Source: Ancylobacter sp. Lp-2 (lineage in GTDB: Bacteria > Pseudomonadota > Alphaproteobacteria > Rhizobiales > Xanthobacteraceae). From it: DNA of 64,000 nt. The position numbers were made by a program, and so were the translations under genes. Under the pieces are notes generated by a model. It searched no databases, was not told the origin of the DNA, and saw only the letters and a list, made by a program, of their open reading frames with translations. Shown one piece after another: positions 35,864 to 43,667 of this stretch (its first letter is position 1; the number at the start of each line of letters is the position of its first letter). The stretch is from NCBI RefSeq assembly GCF_020523795.1, contig NZ_JAJALI010000002.1, positions 245,690 through 309,689 of the forward strand, given 5' to 3'.

Positions 35864-37921
35864 TCAGAAGGTGATCTTCAGGCCGCCGCCATCGGTGCGC
35901 AGCGCATGCGTGCCGGGGTCGACGACGACGGTGGTGAAGGAGGATTCGATGATGGCGGGCCCGGTCACCGGCGCGTTGGGTGGCATACTCTCGAAGCGCA
36001 GCACCTGGGCGTTGGTCCAGCCGGTCTGGGTGAAGTAGATCGGCCGCTTCTCGGTCTGCGCCGCCACCTCTTGCGCCGGCAGCCGCCCGGTGCCGCCCTC
36101 GCGGATCTTGCAGGCCACCTTGGCGCGCCAGGTGACGAACTCGATGTCGGAATCCGGGTCGGTGATCTCGAAGATCATCTTGTGGGTGGCGTGGAACGCC
36201 TCCTTCAGCGCCTCGAGGTCGGCCTCGTCCTTGACGCGGCCGAGGCCCATCGGCACCTCGATCTCCCAGATCTGGTGCATGTAGCGCGCCTCGACCGAGA
36301 ACTCGGTCGTCACTTTCAGCGCCCCGGCGCCGGGTCCTTCGGCGAACGCCTTGCAGCGCGCCTCCAGCTCGGCGAGCACGGCGTTGACCTGGTCATAGGC
36401 GAAGCGCCGGCTGGTGGTGTAGTGCATCTGCGCGTAGTCGGAGGAGATGTCCGACATCAGCGCGCCGGCCGCCGACAGCACCGAGCCGGCCTCGGGGATG
36501 AGCACGCCGGCGCAGCCGAGCCGCCGGCCCACCGCCACCGCGTTCAGCCCCGCCGCGCCGCCGCCGCCGATCAGCACGGCGTTGGAGGGGTCGATGCCCT
36601 GGTTGATGGTGATCTCGTCGATGGCGCCGACCATCTTCTCGGTCGCCAGCGTCAGCACCGAGGCGGCGGCTTCCTCGACGCTGAGGCCGAGCCGGTCGGC
36701 GATCTTCTCCTTCAGCACCTTTCGCGCCGCCTCGCGGTCGAGCACCATGGTGCCGCCGAGGAAGAAGTCGGGGTCGATATAGCCGAGGATGATCGAGCAG
36801 TCGGTGACGGTCGGCTCGGTGCCGCCCTTGCCATAGGCCACCGGCCCGGGGGTGGAGCCGGCGCTCTGCGGGCCGACGCGCAGCAGCCCGCCATCGTCGA
36901 CCCAGGCGATCGAGCCGCCGCCGGCGCCGATGCTCTTGACGTCCACCGAGGGGAAGCCGGTCATGTGGCCGCGGAAGCGCTGGCCGATCCAGGTCTCGCG
37001 GGTCCACGGAATGCGGCCGTCGCGCACTAGGCTGACGTCGTAGGTGGTGCCGCCGGTATCGGCGACGATGGCCTCGGCGTGGTCGAAGTCGCGGTCGGTG
37101 TAGAAGCGCCCGGCGATCGGCGCCATGGCCGGGCCGGAATTGATCGAGTGGATCGGCGCGCGCGCCACCGCCTCGGCGTCCATGATGCCGCCGCCGGAGG
37201 TCACCATCAGCGTGCGGCCGGCAAAGCCCGCCTCGCGCAGGCGGCGGGTCAGGCTGTCGAGATAGTCGAACATCAGCGGCTTCAGCGAGGCGTCGATGGC
37301 GGTCGCCGACGCCCGGCGATATTCGCGCAGCGTCGGGTTGAGCGCGTGCGACAGCGTGAACGGCACGCCCGGCAGGTGCTCGGCGAGCAGCTCGCCCATG
37401 CGCTTCTCATGCTCGGCATTGACGATCGACCACAGGAAGCAGACGGCGACCGCCTCCACCTTCAGCGTCTTCAGCTTCTCGATCACCTTGAGCGCGGCGG
37501 CCTCGTCCAGAGGCGTGCGGACGTTGCCGGTGGCCTCGATGCGCTCGGGGATCTCGAAGGTCAGCCGGCGCGGCACATAGGGCTCGGGATAGGGCACGGT
37601 GAAGTTGAACGGCTCGATGCGCCCGCCCTCGCGGATCACCAGCACGTCGGGATGGCCCTCGGTGGTGAGGAAGGCGGTGCGCGCGGTGTTGCCGGTCAGG
37701 ATGGCGTTGATCGCGCGGGTGGTGCCGTGGATGAACATGTCGGCGCGGGCGAGGAAGTCCGTGCGGTCCTCGCCGAAGTGTTCGGCGGCCAGCGTCAGGG
37801 CGTTGAGGACGCCGCGCACCGGATCGTCCGGCGTCGTCGACGCCTTGAACAGCCGGATCTCCTCACCGTTCTCCACGACGAGGTCCGTGAAGGTACCTCC
37901 TGTATCACACGCCAGACGCAT
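35864..37921 (-). CDS. hyuA: Hydantoinase A / oxoprolinase-family subunit
   Basis: A 685-residue ATP-binding HyuA subunit of the ASKHA (actin/hexokinase) fold. MRLACDTGGTFTDLVVENG is the phosphate-1 motif, RAINAILTGNTARTAFLTTEG follows, IVADTGGTTYDVSLVRDG (about residues 275-292) is phosphate-2, and GGGGAAGLNAVAVGRRLG the adenosine segment. It phosphorylates the amide or carboxylate substrate so that HyuB can hydrolyse or carboxylate it. The ATG at 37921 has AGGT eight nt upstream; the ATG at 37936 does not. First gene of the leftward hyu operon, behind a sigma-54-type promoter. Size and lack of a small third subunit argue against acetone carboxylase. Confidence 0.93.
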   Translation of the reverse strand: MRLACDTGGTFTDLVVENGEEIRLFKASTTPDDPVRGVLNALTLAAEHFGEDRTDFLARADMFIHGTTRAINAILTGNTARTAFLTTEGHPDVLVIREGGRIEPFNFTVPYPEPYVPRRLTFEIPERIEATGNVRTPLDEAAALKVIEKLKTLKVEAVAVCFLWSIVNAEHEKRMGELLAEHLPGVPFTLSHALNPTLREYRRASATAIDASLKPLMFDYLDSLTRRLREAGFAGRTLMVTSGGGIMDAEAVARAPIHSINSGPAMAPIAGRFYTDRDFDHAEAIVADTGGTTYDVSLVRDGRIPWTRETWIGQRFRGHMTGFPSVDVKSIGAGGGSIAWVDDGGLLRVGPQSAGSTPGPVAYGKGGTEPTVTDCSIILGYIDPDFFLGGTMVLDREAARKVLKEKIADRLGLSVEEAAASVLTLATEKMVGAIDEITINQGIDPSNAVLIGGGGAAGLNAVAVGRRLGCAGVLIPEAGSVLSAAGALMSDISSDYAQMHYTTSRRFAYDQVNAVLAELEARCKAFAEGPGAGALKVTTEFSVEARYMHQIWEIEVPMGLGRVKDEADLEALKEAFHATHKMIFEITDPDSDIEFVTWRAKVACKIREGGTGRLPAQEVAAQTEKRPIYFTQTGWTNAQVLRFESMPPNAPVTGPAIIESSFTTVVVDPGTHALRTDGGGLKITF

Positions 37922-37980
37922 CGCTTTCGACCTCATCTCGTAGTGAATCTTGGGCAAAATCTTCGGCAAAATCGGAATAA

Positions 37981-37992
37981 CTGTGATCACAG
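37981..37992. promoter_or_regulatory. CTGTGATCACAG palindrome, leader of the hyu operon
   Basis: Perfect 12-bp palindrome about 20-31 bases downstream of the -12 element of the leftward sigma-54 promoter and 60 bp before hyuA. Its TGTGATCACA core recurs exactly at 40086-40095. Likely a repressor operator, perhaps for the GntR product of 46132-46824. Confidence 0.65.
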
Positions 37993-38010
37993 TTTGCCCT
38001 TGAAATCGAA

Positions 38011-38026
38011 AGCAACCATCGTGCCA
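38011..38026 (-). promoter_or_regulatory. Sigma-54 (-24/-12) promoter of the hyu operon
   Basis: Read on the minus strand, TGGCACGATGGTTGCT matches the sigma-54 consensus TGGCACG-N4-TTGC in full: the GG (38025-38024) and GC (38013-38012) are separated by exactly ten bases. A start near 38001 would give a leader of about 80 nt containing the palindrome. Sigma-54 transcription needs an ATP-dependent activator, which is not encoded in this window. Confidence 0.75.
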
Positions 38027-38036
38027 TATTGGCCGG

Positions 38037-38052
38037 TGGCGCGATCTGTGCG
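38037..38052 (+). promoter_or_regulatory. Weaker sigma-54-like promoter for the GroEL-like gene
   Basis: TGGCGCGATCTGTGCG has GG and GC at the correct ten-base spacing but two mismatches to TGGCACG-N4-TTGC. A start near 38063 would leave a 30-nt leader before the GTG of the GroEL-like gene. Plausible but weaker than the two matches at 38011 and 40068. Confidence 0.35.
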
Positions 38053-38092
38053 TCGCGAAATGCGTGACCGAGATGGGTGCAAGGAGCGGGAT

Positions 38093-39658
38093 GTGAGTGC
38101 AGCGACAGTGCGTTTCGATGCCGGGGCGAAGCGGCCGCTGATGCAGGGCATCGACCTTGTGGCCGATCTGGTGGCGACCAATATCGGCCCCGCCGGCCGG
38201 GCGGTTCTGTCGTCGCGGCTTCATACGCGCCCGGCACTGCTGCGCGGCGGCTATGCCATTGCCAAGGAGGCCGAATTCGACCAGCCGGGCCTACGCGCCG
38301 GCGCGGTCGCCATGCGCCAGCTGGCGGCGGATGTCGACGCGCAGGCCGGCGACGGCACCGCCCGCGCCCTCATCCTCGCCCGCGCGCTGCTGCAGGGCGC
38401 CACCCGCCAGCTGCAAACGGGAATTTCAGTTCCCGCCCTGCGCGAGGCTCTGCTCGCCCATGGGGCCGTCGTCTCCGGCGAGATCGAGGCGGCGGCGCGC
38501 CCGGTCACCGATCCTGCCTTTCTCGACATCATCGCGGCCCGCGCGGCGGGAGGCGATCGCGACATCGGCCATCTGGTCGCGCGGGCGCATGCGCGGGCAG
38601 GCGCGGAGGGTGTCGTCACCATCGAGTCCGGGCACGGTGTCGGCGACGAGCTGAGCGTTGAGGCCGGCATGAGCTTCCCGCAGGGCTGGCTGTCGCCGCA
38701 CTTCCTCACCGATGCCGAGGCTCAGCGCATCGAGCTCGCCAACCCATTGATCCTGCTGCATCAGGGGCCGATCGACAGCTTCACCTCGGTGGCGCGGATC
38801 CTTGAGATGATCGCGCAGTCCGGCAAGCAATTGCTGATCGTCGCCGACAGCTTCGATGGCGAGGCGATGGCGACGCTGATCGCCAACCGGCAGAGCGGCC
38901 TCAAGGTCGCGCCGATGAAGGCGCCCGGCGCCGGGACGTGGCGGGCGCTGCAACTGGAGGACATCGCGGTGGCGACCGGCGCGACCGTCATCGGCGCCGC
39001 GCTCGGTACCACTCTGAACGACCTGCGACCCGCCATGCTGGGGCGCGCGGAAGCGGTGCGCATGGCCCGCCAGGCCACCCACCTCATCGGCGGCAAGGGC
39101 AGCGAAGTCGCCATTTCCGCGCGCTGCGAGGCGATCCGGCAGCAGATCGGCAAGGAGCACTACCTCGCCTTCGACCGCGAGCAGCACCAGGCCCGGCTGG
39201 CGCGGTTCGGTGCCGCCATTGCCCGGCTGCGGATCGGCGGCGCCACCGAGACCGAGATCGCCTTCCGCGAGGCGCGCGCCCGCTCCGCCGCGGCGGCGTT
39301 GCGGGCGAGCGCGGCGGGCGGCGTCGTGCCGGGAGGTGCGGCGGCGCTCATTCATGCCGGGCGACGCGGCCGGTCGGCGCTGCCGGCAGGCGAGGCGGGG
39401 CGGGCCGTCGGCGCCGTCTTCACCGCCGCGCTGTCGCAGCCCTTGGTCGCCATCGCCGGCAATGCCGGGCTTGAGGGTCCGTCCATCGCCCGCCTGCTGG
39501 AGAATTCGACGGAAAATCAAGCGTTTGATGTCGAATTGCGCGCGCTGGTCGATGGCGCCGCCGCCCCCGAGCCGGCGCGCATCCTCGCCGGCGCCCTGCG
39601 CGCGGCGGTCTCCTTCGCGGCGACTTTCATGGCCGTCGAGGTGTCGATCTCGACATAG
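38093..39658 (+). CDS. Divergent GroEL-like (Cpn60) protein lacking catalytic aspartates
   Basis: A 521-residue group I chaperonin relative. From memory of E. coli GroEL, its first ~95 residues and the region around 199-264 and 382-420 align without gaps and with identical numbering. Asp87 (GDGT, 86-89) is kept. Asp52 is Gly (LRGG) and Asp398 is Ser (ARS398AA), the two aspartates whose loss makes E. coli GroEL hydrolyse ATP extremely slowly; Thr90/Thr91 are Ala/Arg. Apical residues for substrate/GroES are mostly kept hydrophobic (Trp199, Phe204, Leu237, Met259, Ile263) but Tyr203 is His and Leu234 Ala. The GGM-repeat tail is absent (ends VEVSIST). Start: GTG 38093 with AGGAG six nt upstream. 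Divergent from hyuA, no groES nearby; a dedicated folding or scaffold partner is inferred. Confidence 0.88.
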   Translation: MSAATVRFDAGAKRPLMQGIDLVADLVATNIGPAGRAVLSSRLHTRPALLRGGYAIAKEAEFDQPGLRAGAVAMRQLAADVDAQAGDGTARALILARALLQGATRQLQTGISVPALREALLAHGAVVSGEIEAAARPVTDPAFLDIIAARAAGGDRDIGHLVARAHARAGAEGVVTIESGHGVGDELSVEAGMSFPQGWLSPHFLTDAEAQRIELANPLILLHQGPIDSFTSVARILEMIAQSGKQLLIVADSFDGEAMATLIANRQSGLKVAPMKAPGAGTWRALQLEDIAVATGATVIGAALGTTLNDLRPAMLGRAEAVRMARQATHLIGGKGSEVAISARCEAIRQQIGKEHYLAFDREQHQARLARFGAAIARLRIGGATETEIAFREARARSAAAALRASAAGGVVPGGAAALIHAGRRGRSALPAGEAGRAVGAVFTAALSQPLVAIAGNAGLEGPSIARLLENSTENQAFDVELRALVDGAAAPEPARILAGALRAAVSFAATFMAVEVSIST

Positions 39659-40067
39659 GCGGGAGATGTCTCTCGCCCTCACGCCGACCGCCGGAGGGCG
39701 CCGCACTGTTCCAGGCGCGGCCTCCGGCGCCGCTACCCGAGGAGCGTCATTCCCTCCGGAAAGCGCCGGTCTCCCATGGAGCGGCTCGATTGAGCGGCTT
39801 CCACCTCAGCCTCCTGCGGGCCTCCGCTTTCATGCCGGCGCTCGGTGCGCGCCCTCGCATCGGTCGGCCGCTCTCAATTCTCGCGAGATCCCCTCTCCGC
39901 GTCGGCCCTTCGAGCCCGTGCTCGGCCCTCCGCGCCGGCAGTGCGGCGTGAAATTGCCCTCAGCCCATAGGCAATCGATTATTTTTTGATCAGCTCGTCG
40001 AAAGCTCACGAAATGACCAATCATGTCCATGGGGCGGCTTTTTCGCCGAGCGGTCGCCATTTCCCGT
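39659..40067. other. Long upstream region of the importer operon, no gene seen
   Basis: Between the GroEL-like gene and the ABC operon is a 510-bp gap; this part has no open frame with coding character. It is GC-rich up to about 39950. From 39970 to 40025 it is AT-rich (ATCGATTATTTTTTGATCAG), the sort of bendable DNA, or IHF-type site, found between a sigma-54 promoter and its enhancer. No inverted repeat strong enough for a terminator of the GroEL-like gene was found. Confidence 0.5.
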
Positions 40068-40084
40068 CTGGCACGATGATTGCG
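40068..40084 (+). promoter_or_regulatory. Sigma-54 (-24/-12) promoter of the ABC importer operon
   Basis: CTGGCACGATGATTGCG is a near-perfect sigma-54 promoter (GG at 40070-40071, GC at 40082-40083, ten bases between). It differs from the hyu promoter by a single base across TGGCACGATG(A/G)TTGC. A start near 40095 lies within the TGTGATCACA palindrome and 75 nt before the first gene. Confidence 0.8.
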
Positions 40085-40085
40085 T

Positions 40086-40095
40086 TGTGATCACA
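40086..40095. promoter_or_regulatory. TGTGATCACA palindrome at the importer promoter
   Basis: Ten-base palindrome immediately downstream of the -12 element, at the expected transcription start; the same core as at 37982-37991. A protein bound here would block initiation, which fits a repressor. The two half sites abut, unlike CRP sites, which have a 6-bp spacer. Confidence 0.65.
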
Positions 40096-40168
40096 GATTG
40101 CGAGGCCCTTTCGTTCGATTGCGCAACCCATCCTGTCTGGAAGTCCCCTGTTCTGGAGGTCCGGTTCC

Positions 40169-41293
40169 TTGCCCAGCTCGACGACGTCAGCAGATGCCCC
40201 TGCCGCCACCCGGTCGGCGCCGCCCATTCTGGAGATCGTCAACGCCGTCCATGCCTATGACGGCGTCGTCGCCCTCGACAATGTCAGCGTCTCGGCGGCG
40301 CCCGGCGAGTTTCTCACCATTCTCGGCGAGAGCGGCTCGGGCAAGACGACGCTGCTGCGGCTGATCTCCGGGCTGGAGAAGCCCTATCGCGTCGGCACGC
40401 TGAAGCTCGAAGGCGTCGACGTGCGCGAGGTGCCGGCCTTCCAGCGCAACTGCACCACCGTGTTCCAGAACTACGCGCTGTTCCCGCATATGAGCGTCGG
40501 CGCCAATGTCGAATACGGCCTCAAGGTGCGCGGAGTGCCGGCGAAGGATCGCGAGGCCCGCGCCCGCGAGGCGCTGCGGCTGGTGCAACTCCAGGAGATG
40601 TACGACCGCAAGGTCCACCAGCTGTCCGGCGGCCAGCGCCAGCGCGTGGCGCTCGCCCGTGCCCTGGTGCCGCGCCCGGCGATCCTCCTGCTCGACGAGC
40701 CGCTGGGCGCGCTGGACGAGAAGCTGCGCGTCGACATGCAGGTGGAGCTGATGCAGCTGCACAAGCAGCTCGGCATGACCTTCATCTACATCACCCACAG
40801 CCAGGAAGAGGCGCTCACCATGAGCGACCGCATCATCCTGATGCGCAAGGGCAAGATCGAGCAGGCCGGCCCGCCGGCGGAGATCTTCGACAGCCCGATC
40901 AGCAGCTTCGCCGCCAGGTTCATGGGCGTCGACAACTGCTTCGAGGGAGAGCTCGTCGCGGTGTCCGATGGCTGGGCCAGCGTCGCGGTGGGCGAGCGCC
41001 GCATCGACGGGCGCTGGACCGGCAAGTCCGCCCCGCAGCCGGGCGCCAAGGTGGCGGTCGGCATGCGCGCCGAATGGCTCCAGCTCAGCGACGCGCCGCC
41101 CGACGCCTCGGGGGAGCACAACGTGCTCGACTGCGTGGCCGAGGCCTCGATCTACAAGGGCAAGTATCTCGACCGAACGGTCAAGACCGCGCTCGGTCCG
41201 CTCAAGGCCCGCATCTGGGATGCGGCCTCGTCGGCCCGGCACCCGTCCTTCGTCCGATGGAAGAAGGGCGACTGCATAGTGATGAACGCCTGA
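40169..41293 (+). CDS. ABC transporter ATP-binding protein (PotA-type)
   Basis: A 374-residue importer ATPase. Walker A GESGSGKTT (about residues 54-62), Q-loop VFQNYALFPHM, signature LSGGQRQRVALARAL near 150, Walker B LLLDEPLGALD and switch His in ITHSQEEALTMSDR. The C-terminal ~110 residues form a TOBE/OB domain as in polyamine/iron-type ATPases. The start is a TTG at 40169 with GGAGG nine nt upstream; the polar leader before ILEIVNAVHAYDG is typical. It opens the operon for a PotABCD-like importer, 63 nt before the binding-protein gene. Substrate is not established; polyamine, amino acid or a cyclic amide are possible. Confidence 0.92.
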   Translation: MPSSTTSADAPAATRSAPPILEIVNAVHAYDGVVALDNVSVSAAPGEFLTILGESGSGKTTLLRLISGLEKPYRVGTLKLEGVDVREVPAFQRNCTTVFQNYALFPHMSVGANVEYGLKVRGVPAKDREARAREALRLVQLQEMYDRKVHQLSGGQRQRVALARALVPRPAILLLDEPLGALDEKLRVDMQVELMQLHKQLGMTFIYITHSQEEALTMSDRIILMRKGKIEQAGPPAEIFDSPISSFAARFMGVDNCFEGELVAVSDGWASVAVGERRIDGRWTGKSAPQPGAKVAVGMRAEWLQLSDAPPDASGEHNVLDCVAEASIYKGKYLDRTVKTALGPLKARIWDAASSARHPSFVRWKKGDCIVMNA

Positions 41294-41356
41294 AGAGTAC
41301 TGAACCCGCGAAAAACAACACCCTTCCAGCACGCCTTACCGGCGAAGGAGACCGTA

Positions 41357-42562
41357 ATGACAGACGGCAAGATCGCTAAATCCGACTTCGACATGTCACG
41401 TCGCGACTTCCTCAGTACCGTGCTTTCCATGTCGGCGCTCGGCGCCGCCGCCTCGGTGATGCCGGGCATCTCGCAGGAGGCCTGGGCCGCCAGCCAGACG
41501 GTCAAGGGCTATGGCGTCACCACCGCCCAGCTCAAGGACTGGTCGATCATGACCAAGTCCACCGGCCTCTCCATCGACTACACGCCGACCAACGCCGATA
41601 TCGGCGTGTTCATGCGCGACGTCATGGGCAACAATCTCGGCGCCACCCACGACATCTTCATCTTCGACGGCGGCTCGGAGGACATCCTCGGCCCCGAGGG
41701 CTTCTTCGCCGAGATCGACGAGAAGAATCCCGAGCTGACGTTGTGGGAACGCACCCCGGATGCGTGGAAACGCGCCGCCTATCTGCGCGCCAACGACAAG
41801 CAGTATGGCGTGCCGGTGATCGGCAATGGCGACTGCTTCGGCTACTTCGCCGCGGCGATCGACGCCAATCCGAACGGCATGGACGAGATCCCCTGGACCA
41901 CCTTCTTCGAGGGCGAGAAGGTCAAGGGCCGCGTCGCGATCGACCGCAGCTGGCTGCAATCGATGTCGGAGACGGCAAACTTCCTCAAACATCACGGTCG
42001 GCTCGACGTCGAGGACCCGGCCGACCTGCCGGCGGACAAGGCGCGCGTCGTTGCCGACTATCTGGTCGAGCGCAAGAAGGCCGGCCATTTCCGCACCATC
42101 TTCTCGGCCTTCGAGGAGCAGGTGCAGCTGCTCTCCAACAAGGAGGTCGACATGATCAACTGTTGGGAGCCGGCCACCAAGGAAGCCAACAACGCGCTGG
42201 GGCCGAACGCCACCATCTACGCCTTCACCGTCGAGGGCTACTATCTCTGGGGCCACGGCGCCAATGTCGCCACCGCCGCCATGCAGCGCGACAACGTCGC
42301 CAACATCTACAAGCTGCTCAACTACTTCCTCGGCGGTGAGTACCGCGCCTACCAGGCCAAGGAGCGCGGTTATGCCGGCCCCAACATGGATCTCGGTGTG
42401 CAGTACGCCATCGACCATGGCTGGTCGCAGGCCGACATCGACAACCTGAAATGGACCGATGAGAAGGTGAAGCGCAAGTTCCAGAAGCCTTTCTACTGCA
42501 AGGTCGTGCCGGAAAACGCTGCGGTGATGGAAGAGGAGTGGCAGCGCTTCCTCAACGCCTGA
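41357..42562 (+). CDS. ABC transporter substrate-binding protein (PotD-type), Tat-exported
   Basis: A 401-residue periplasmic binding protein. The N-terminus has MSRRDFLSTVLSMSALGAAA (residues 13-32), a twin-arginine signal, cleaved near AWA-AS. The mature protein resembles the spermidine/putrescine-type class: DIFIFDGGSEDILGPEG, QYGVPVIGNGDCFGY and INCWEPATKEANNALG. The four acidic/aromatic ligand residues of PotD are not obvious, so the ligand may differ from polyamines. It is the second gene of the importer operon and is followed by a strongly structured spacer. Confidence 0.9.
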   Translation: MTDGKIAKSDFDMSRRDFLSTVLSMSALGAAASVMPGISQEAWAASQTVKGYGVTTAQLKDWSIMTKSTGLSIDYTPTNADIGVFMRDVMGNNLGATHDIFIFDGGSEDILGPEGFFAEIDEKNPELTLWERTPDAWKRAAYLRANDKQYGVPVIGNGDCFGYFAAAIDANPNGMDEIPWTTFFEGEKVKGRVAIDRSWLQSMSETANFLKHHGRLDVEDPADLPADKARVVADYLVERKKAGHFRTIFSAFEEQVQLLSNKEVDMINCWEPATKEANNALGPNATIYAFTVEGYYLWGHGANVATAAMQRDNVANIYKLLNYFLGGEYRAYQAKERGYAGPNMDLGVQYAIDHGWSQADIDNLKWTDEKVKRKFQKPFYCKVVPENAAVMEEEWQRFLNA

Positions 42563-42568
42563 CGCGAC

Positions 42569-42660
42569 GCCCGCTCCGGCCGCGCCGGAGCGGGCTCGCT
42601 TGCAGGAGACCGCTTGCCCGTGCCGCGGCGAGGCCGCGCGGCACCCGCCATGGGCAAGCG
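42569..42660 (+). promoter_or_regulatory. Two strong hairpins after the PotD-type gene
   Basis: First hairpin: GCCCGCTCCGGC (42569-42580) and GCCGGAGCGGGC (42584-42595), 12 bp with a 3-nt loop. Second: outer arms CGCTTGCCC (42611-42619) and GGGCAAGCG (42652-42660), inner arms GTGCCGCG (42620-42627) and CGCGGCAC (42637-42644). There is no T-run. It fills the 146-bp gap to the permease gene and probably stabilises the upstream mRNA or attenuates transcription. Confidence 0.6.
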
Positions 42661-42708
42661 GGCTTTCCGTCTCCGTCCCGGCCTTGCGACGTTCAGGGAA
42701 CCCTGCCG

Positions 42709-43656
42709 ATGACCGCGATCCTCGATCATCAAGACGCCGGCCCACGGGATACCGGCCCGCGCCGGTCGCTCATGAAACGTATGCTCGACGGGCTGTCGCC
42801 GTCGCGGCTGATGGTGCCGGGCTTCCTGCTGTTCTGGTCGCTTCTGGTGATCGTGCCGCTGGTGGTGATCGTGCTGTTCAGCTTCCTGCAGGTGCGCCAG
42901 TTCCGCGTCGTCTACGAGCCGACGCTGGCGACCTGGATCTCGCTGATCGATTCCGGCCGCTGGATGGCGGTGGTGCGCACGCTGCGCGTCGCGCTCACCA
43001 TGACGGTGATCGAGTTCCTGCTCGCCTTTCCCTTCGCGCTGTGGCTCGCCAAGGGCTGCCGGTCGAAGACGGTGAAGGCGGCGGTCATCACCCTCTTGAC
43101 CATCCCGTTCTTCCTCGATGCCGCCTCGCGCATCATCGTCTGGCGCTCGATCCTCGGCACCACCGGCGCCATCAACACCGCGCTGATGTCGCTCGGGCTG
43201 GTCGACCAGCCGGTGGAATGGCTGCTCTATTCCGAGTTCGCCGTGCATTTCGGCCTGCTCGGCACCTATTTCCCGCCGATGGTGTTCCCGATCTTCATGT
43301 CGATCGCGCTGATCGACGACGAGTTCATCCAGGCCAGCGGCGATCTCGGCGCCAGCCCGGCGCAGACCCTGTTCAACGTCATCCTGCCGCTGGCGCTGCC
43401 CGGCATCGTCGCCGGAATCGTCTTCACCCTGGTGCCGCTGATGGCCGCCTTCGTCGAGCCGCAGCTGCTTGGCGGCGGCTTCGTCGACCTGCTCGGCAAT
43501 TCGGTCAATTCGGCGCTGCAGCAGCTGAAATACCCGACGGCAGCAGCGCTCTCGACGCTGGTCGTGCTGCTGCTCGGCCTGTGTCTGGTGGCACTGATCC
43601 GCGTCGTCCATCGGCGGATCGATCTTGCCGCCATGTTCGTCGCCATGCGTCGCTGA
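42709..43656 (+). CDS. ABC transporter permease (PotB-type)
   Basis: A 315-residue membrane protein with six helices (about 37-60, 90-115, 120-145, 175-195, 230-255 and 280-305). The EAA loop, [22 protein letters not shown] in two parts near residue 210, couples to the ATPase. The N-terminal ~35 residues are polar. ATG 42709 is preferred because the longer open frame is antisense-like and runs through the intergenic hairpins. Second permease follows 11 nt downstream. Confidence 0.9.
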   Translation: MTAILDHQDAGPRDTGPRRSLMKRMLDGLSPSRLMVPGFLLFWSLLVIVPLVVIVLFSFLQVRQFRVVYEPTLATWISLIDSGRWMAVVRTLRVALTMTVIEFLLAFPFALWLAKGCRSKTVKAAVITLLTIPFFLDAASRIIVWRSILGTTGAINTALMSLGLVDQPVEWLLYSEFAVHFGLLGTYFPPMVFPIFMSIALIDDEFIQASGDLGASPAQTLFNVILPLALPGIVAGIVFTLVPLMAAFVEPQLLGGGFVDLLGNSVNSALQQLKYPTAAALSTLVVLLLGLCLVALIRVVHRRIDLAAMFVAMRR

Positions 43657-43667
43657 GGGAGGCCGAT

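Noticed and set aside
32233..37921. Acetone carboxylase (acxABC)
   Set aside because: Subunit sizes are smaller than AcxA/AcxB, there is no small gamma subunit, and two B subunits are present.
37079..38092. N-terminal extension of the GroEL-like frame
   Set aside because: The frame is open across hyuA antisense sequence, but a GTG with a good ribosome-binding site at 38093 starts the protein exactly where GroEL starts.
37981..40095. TGTGATCACA as CRP sites
   Set aside because: CRP needs two TGTGA halves with a 6-bp spacer. Here the halves abut, giving a different recognition geometry.
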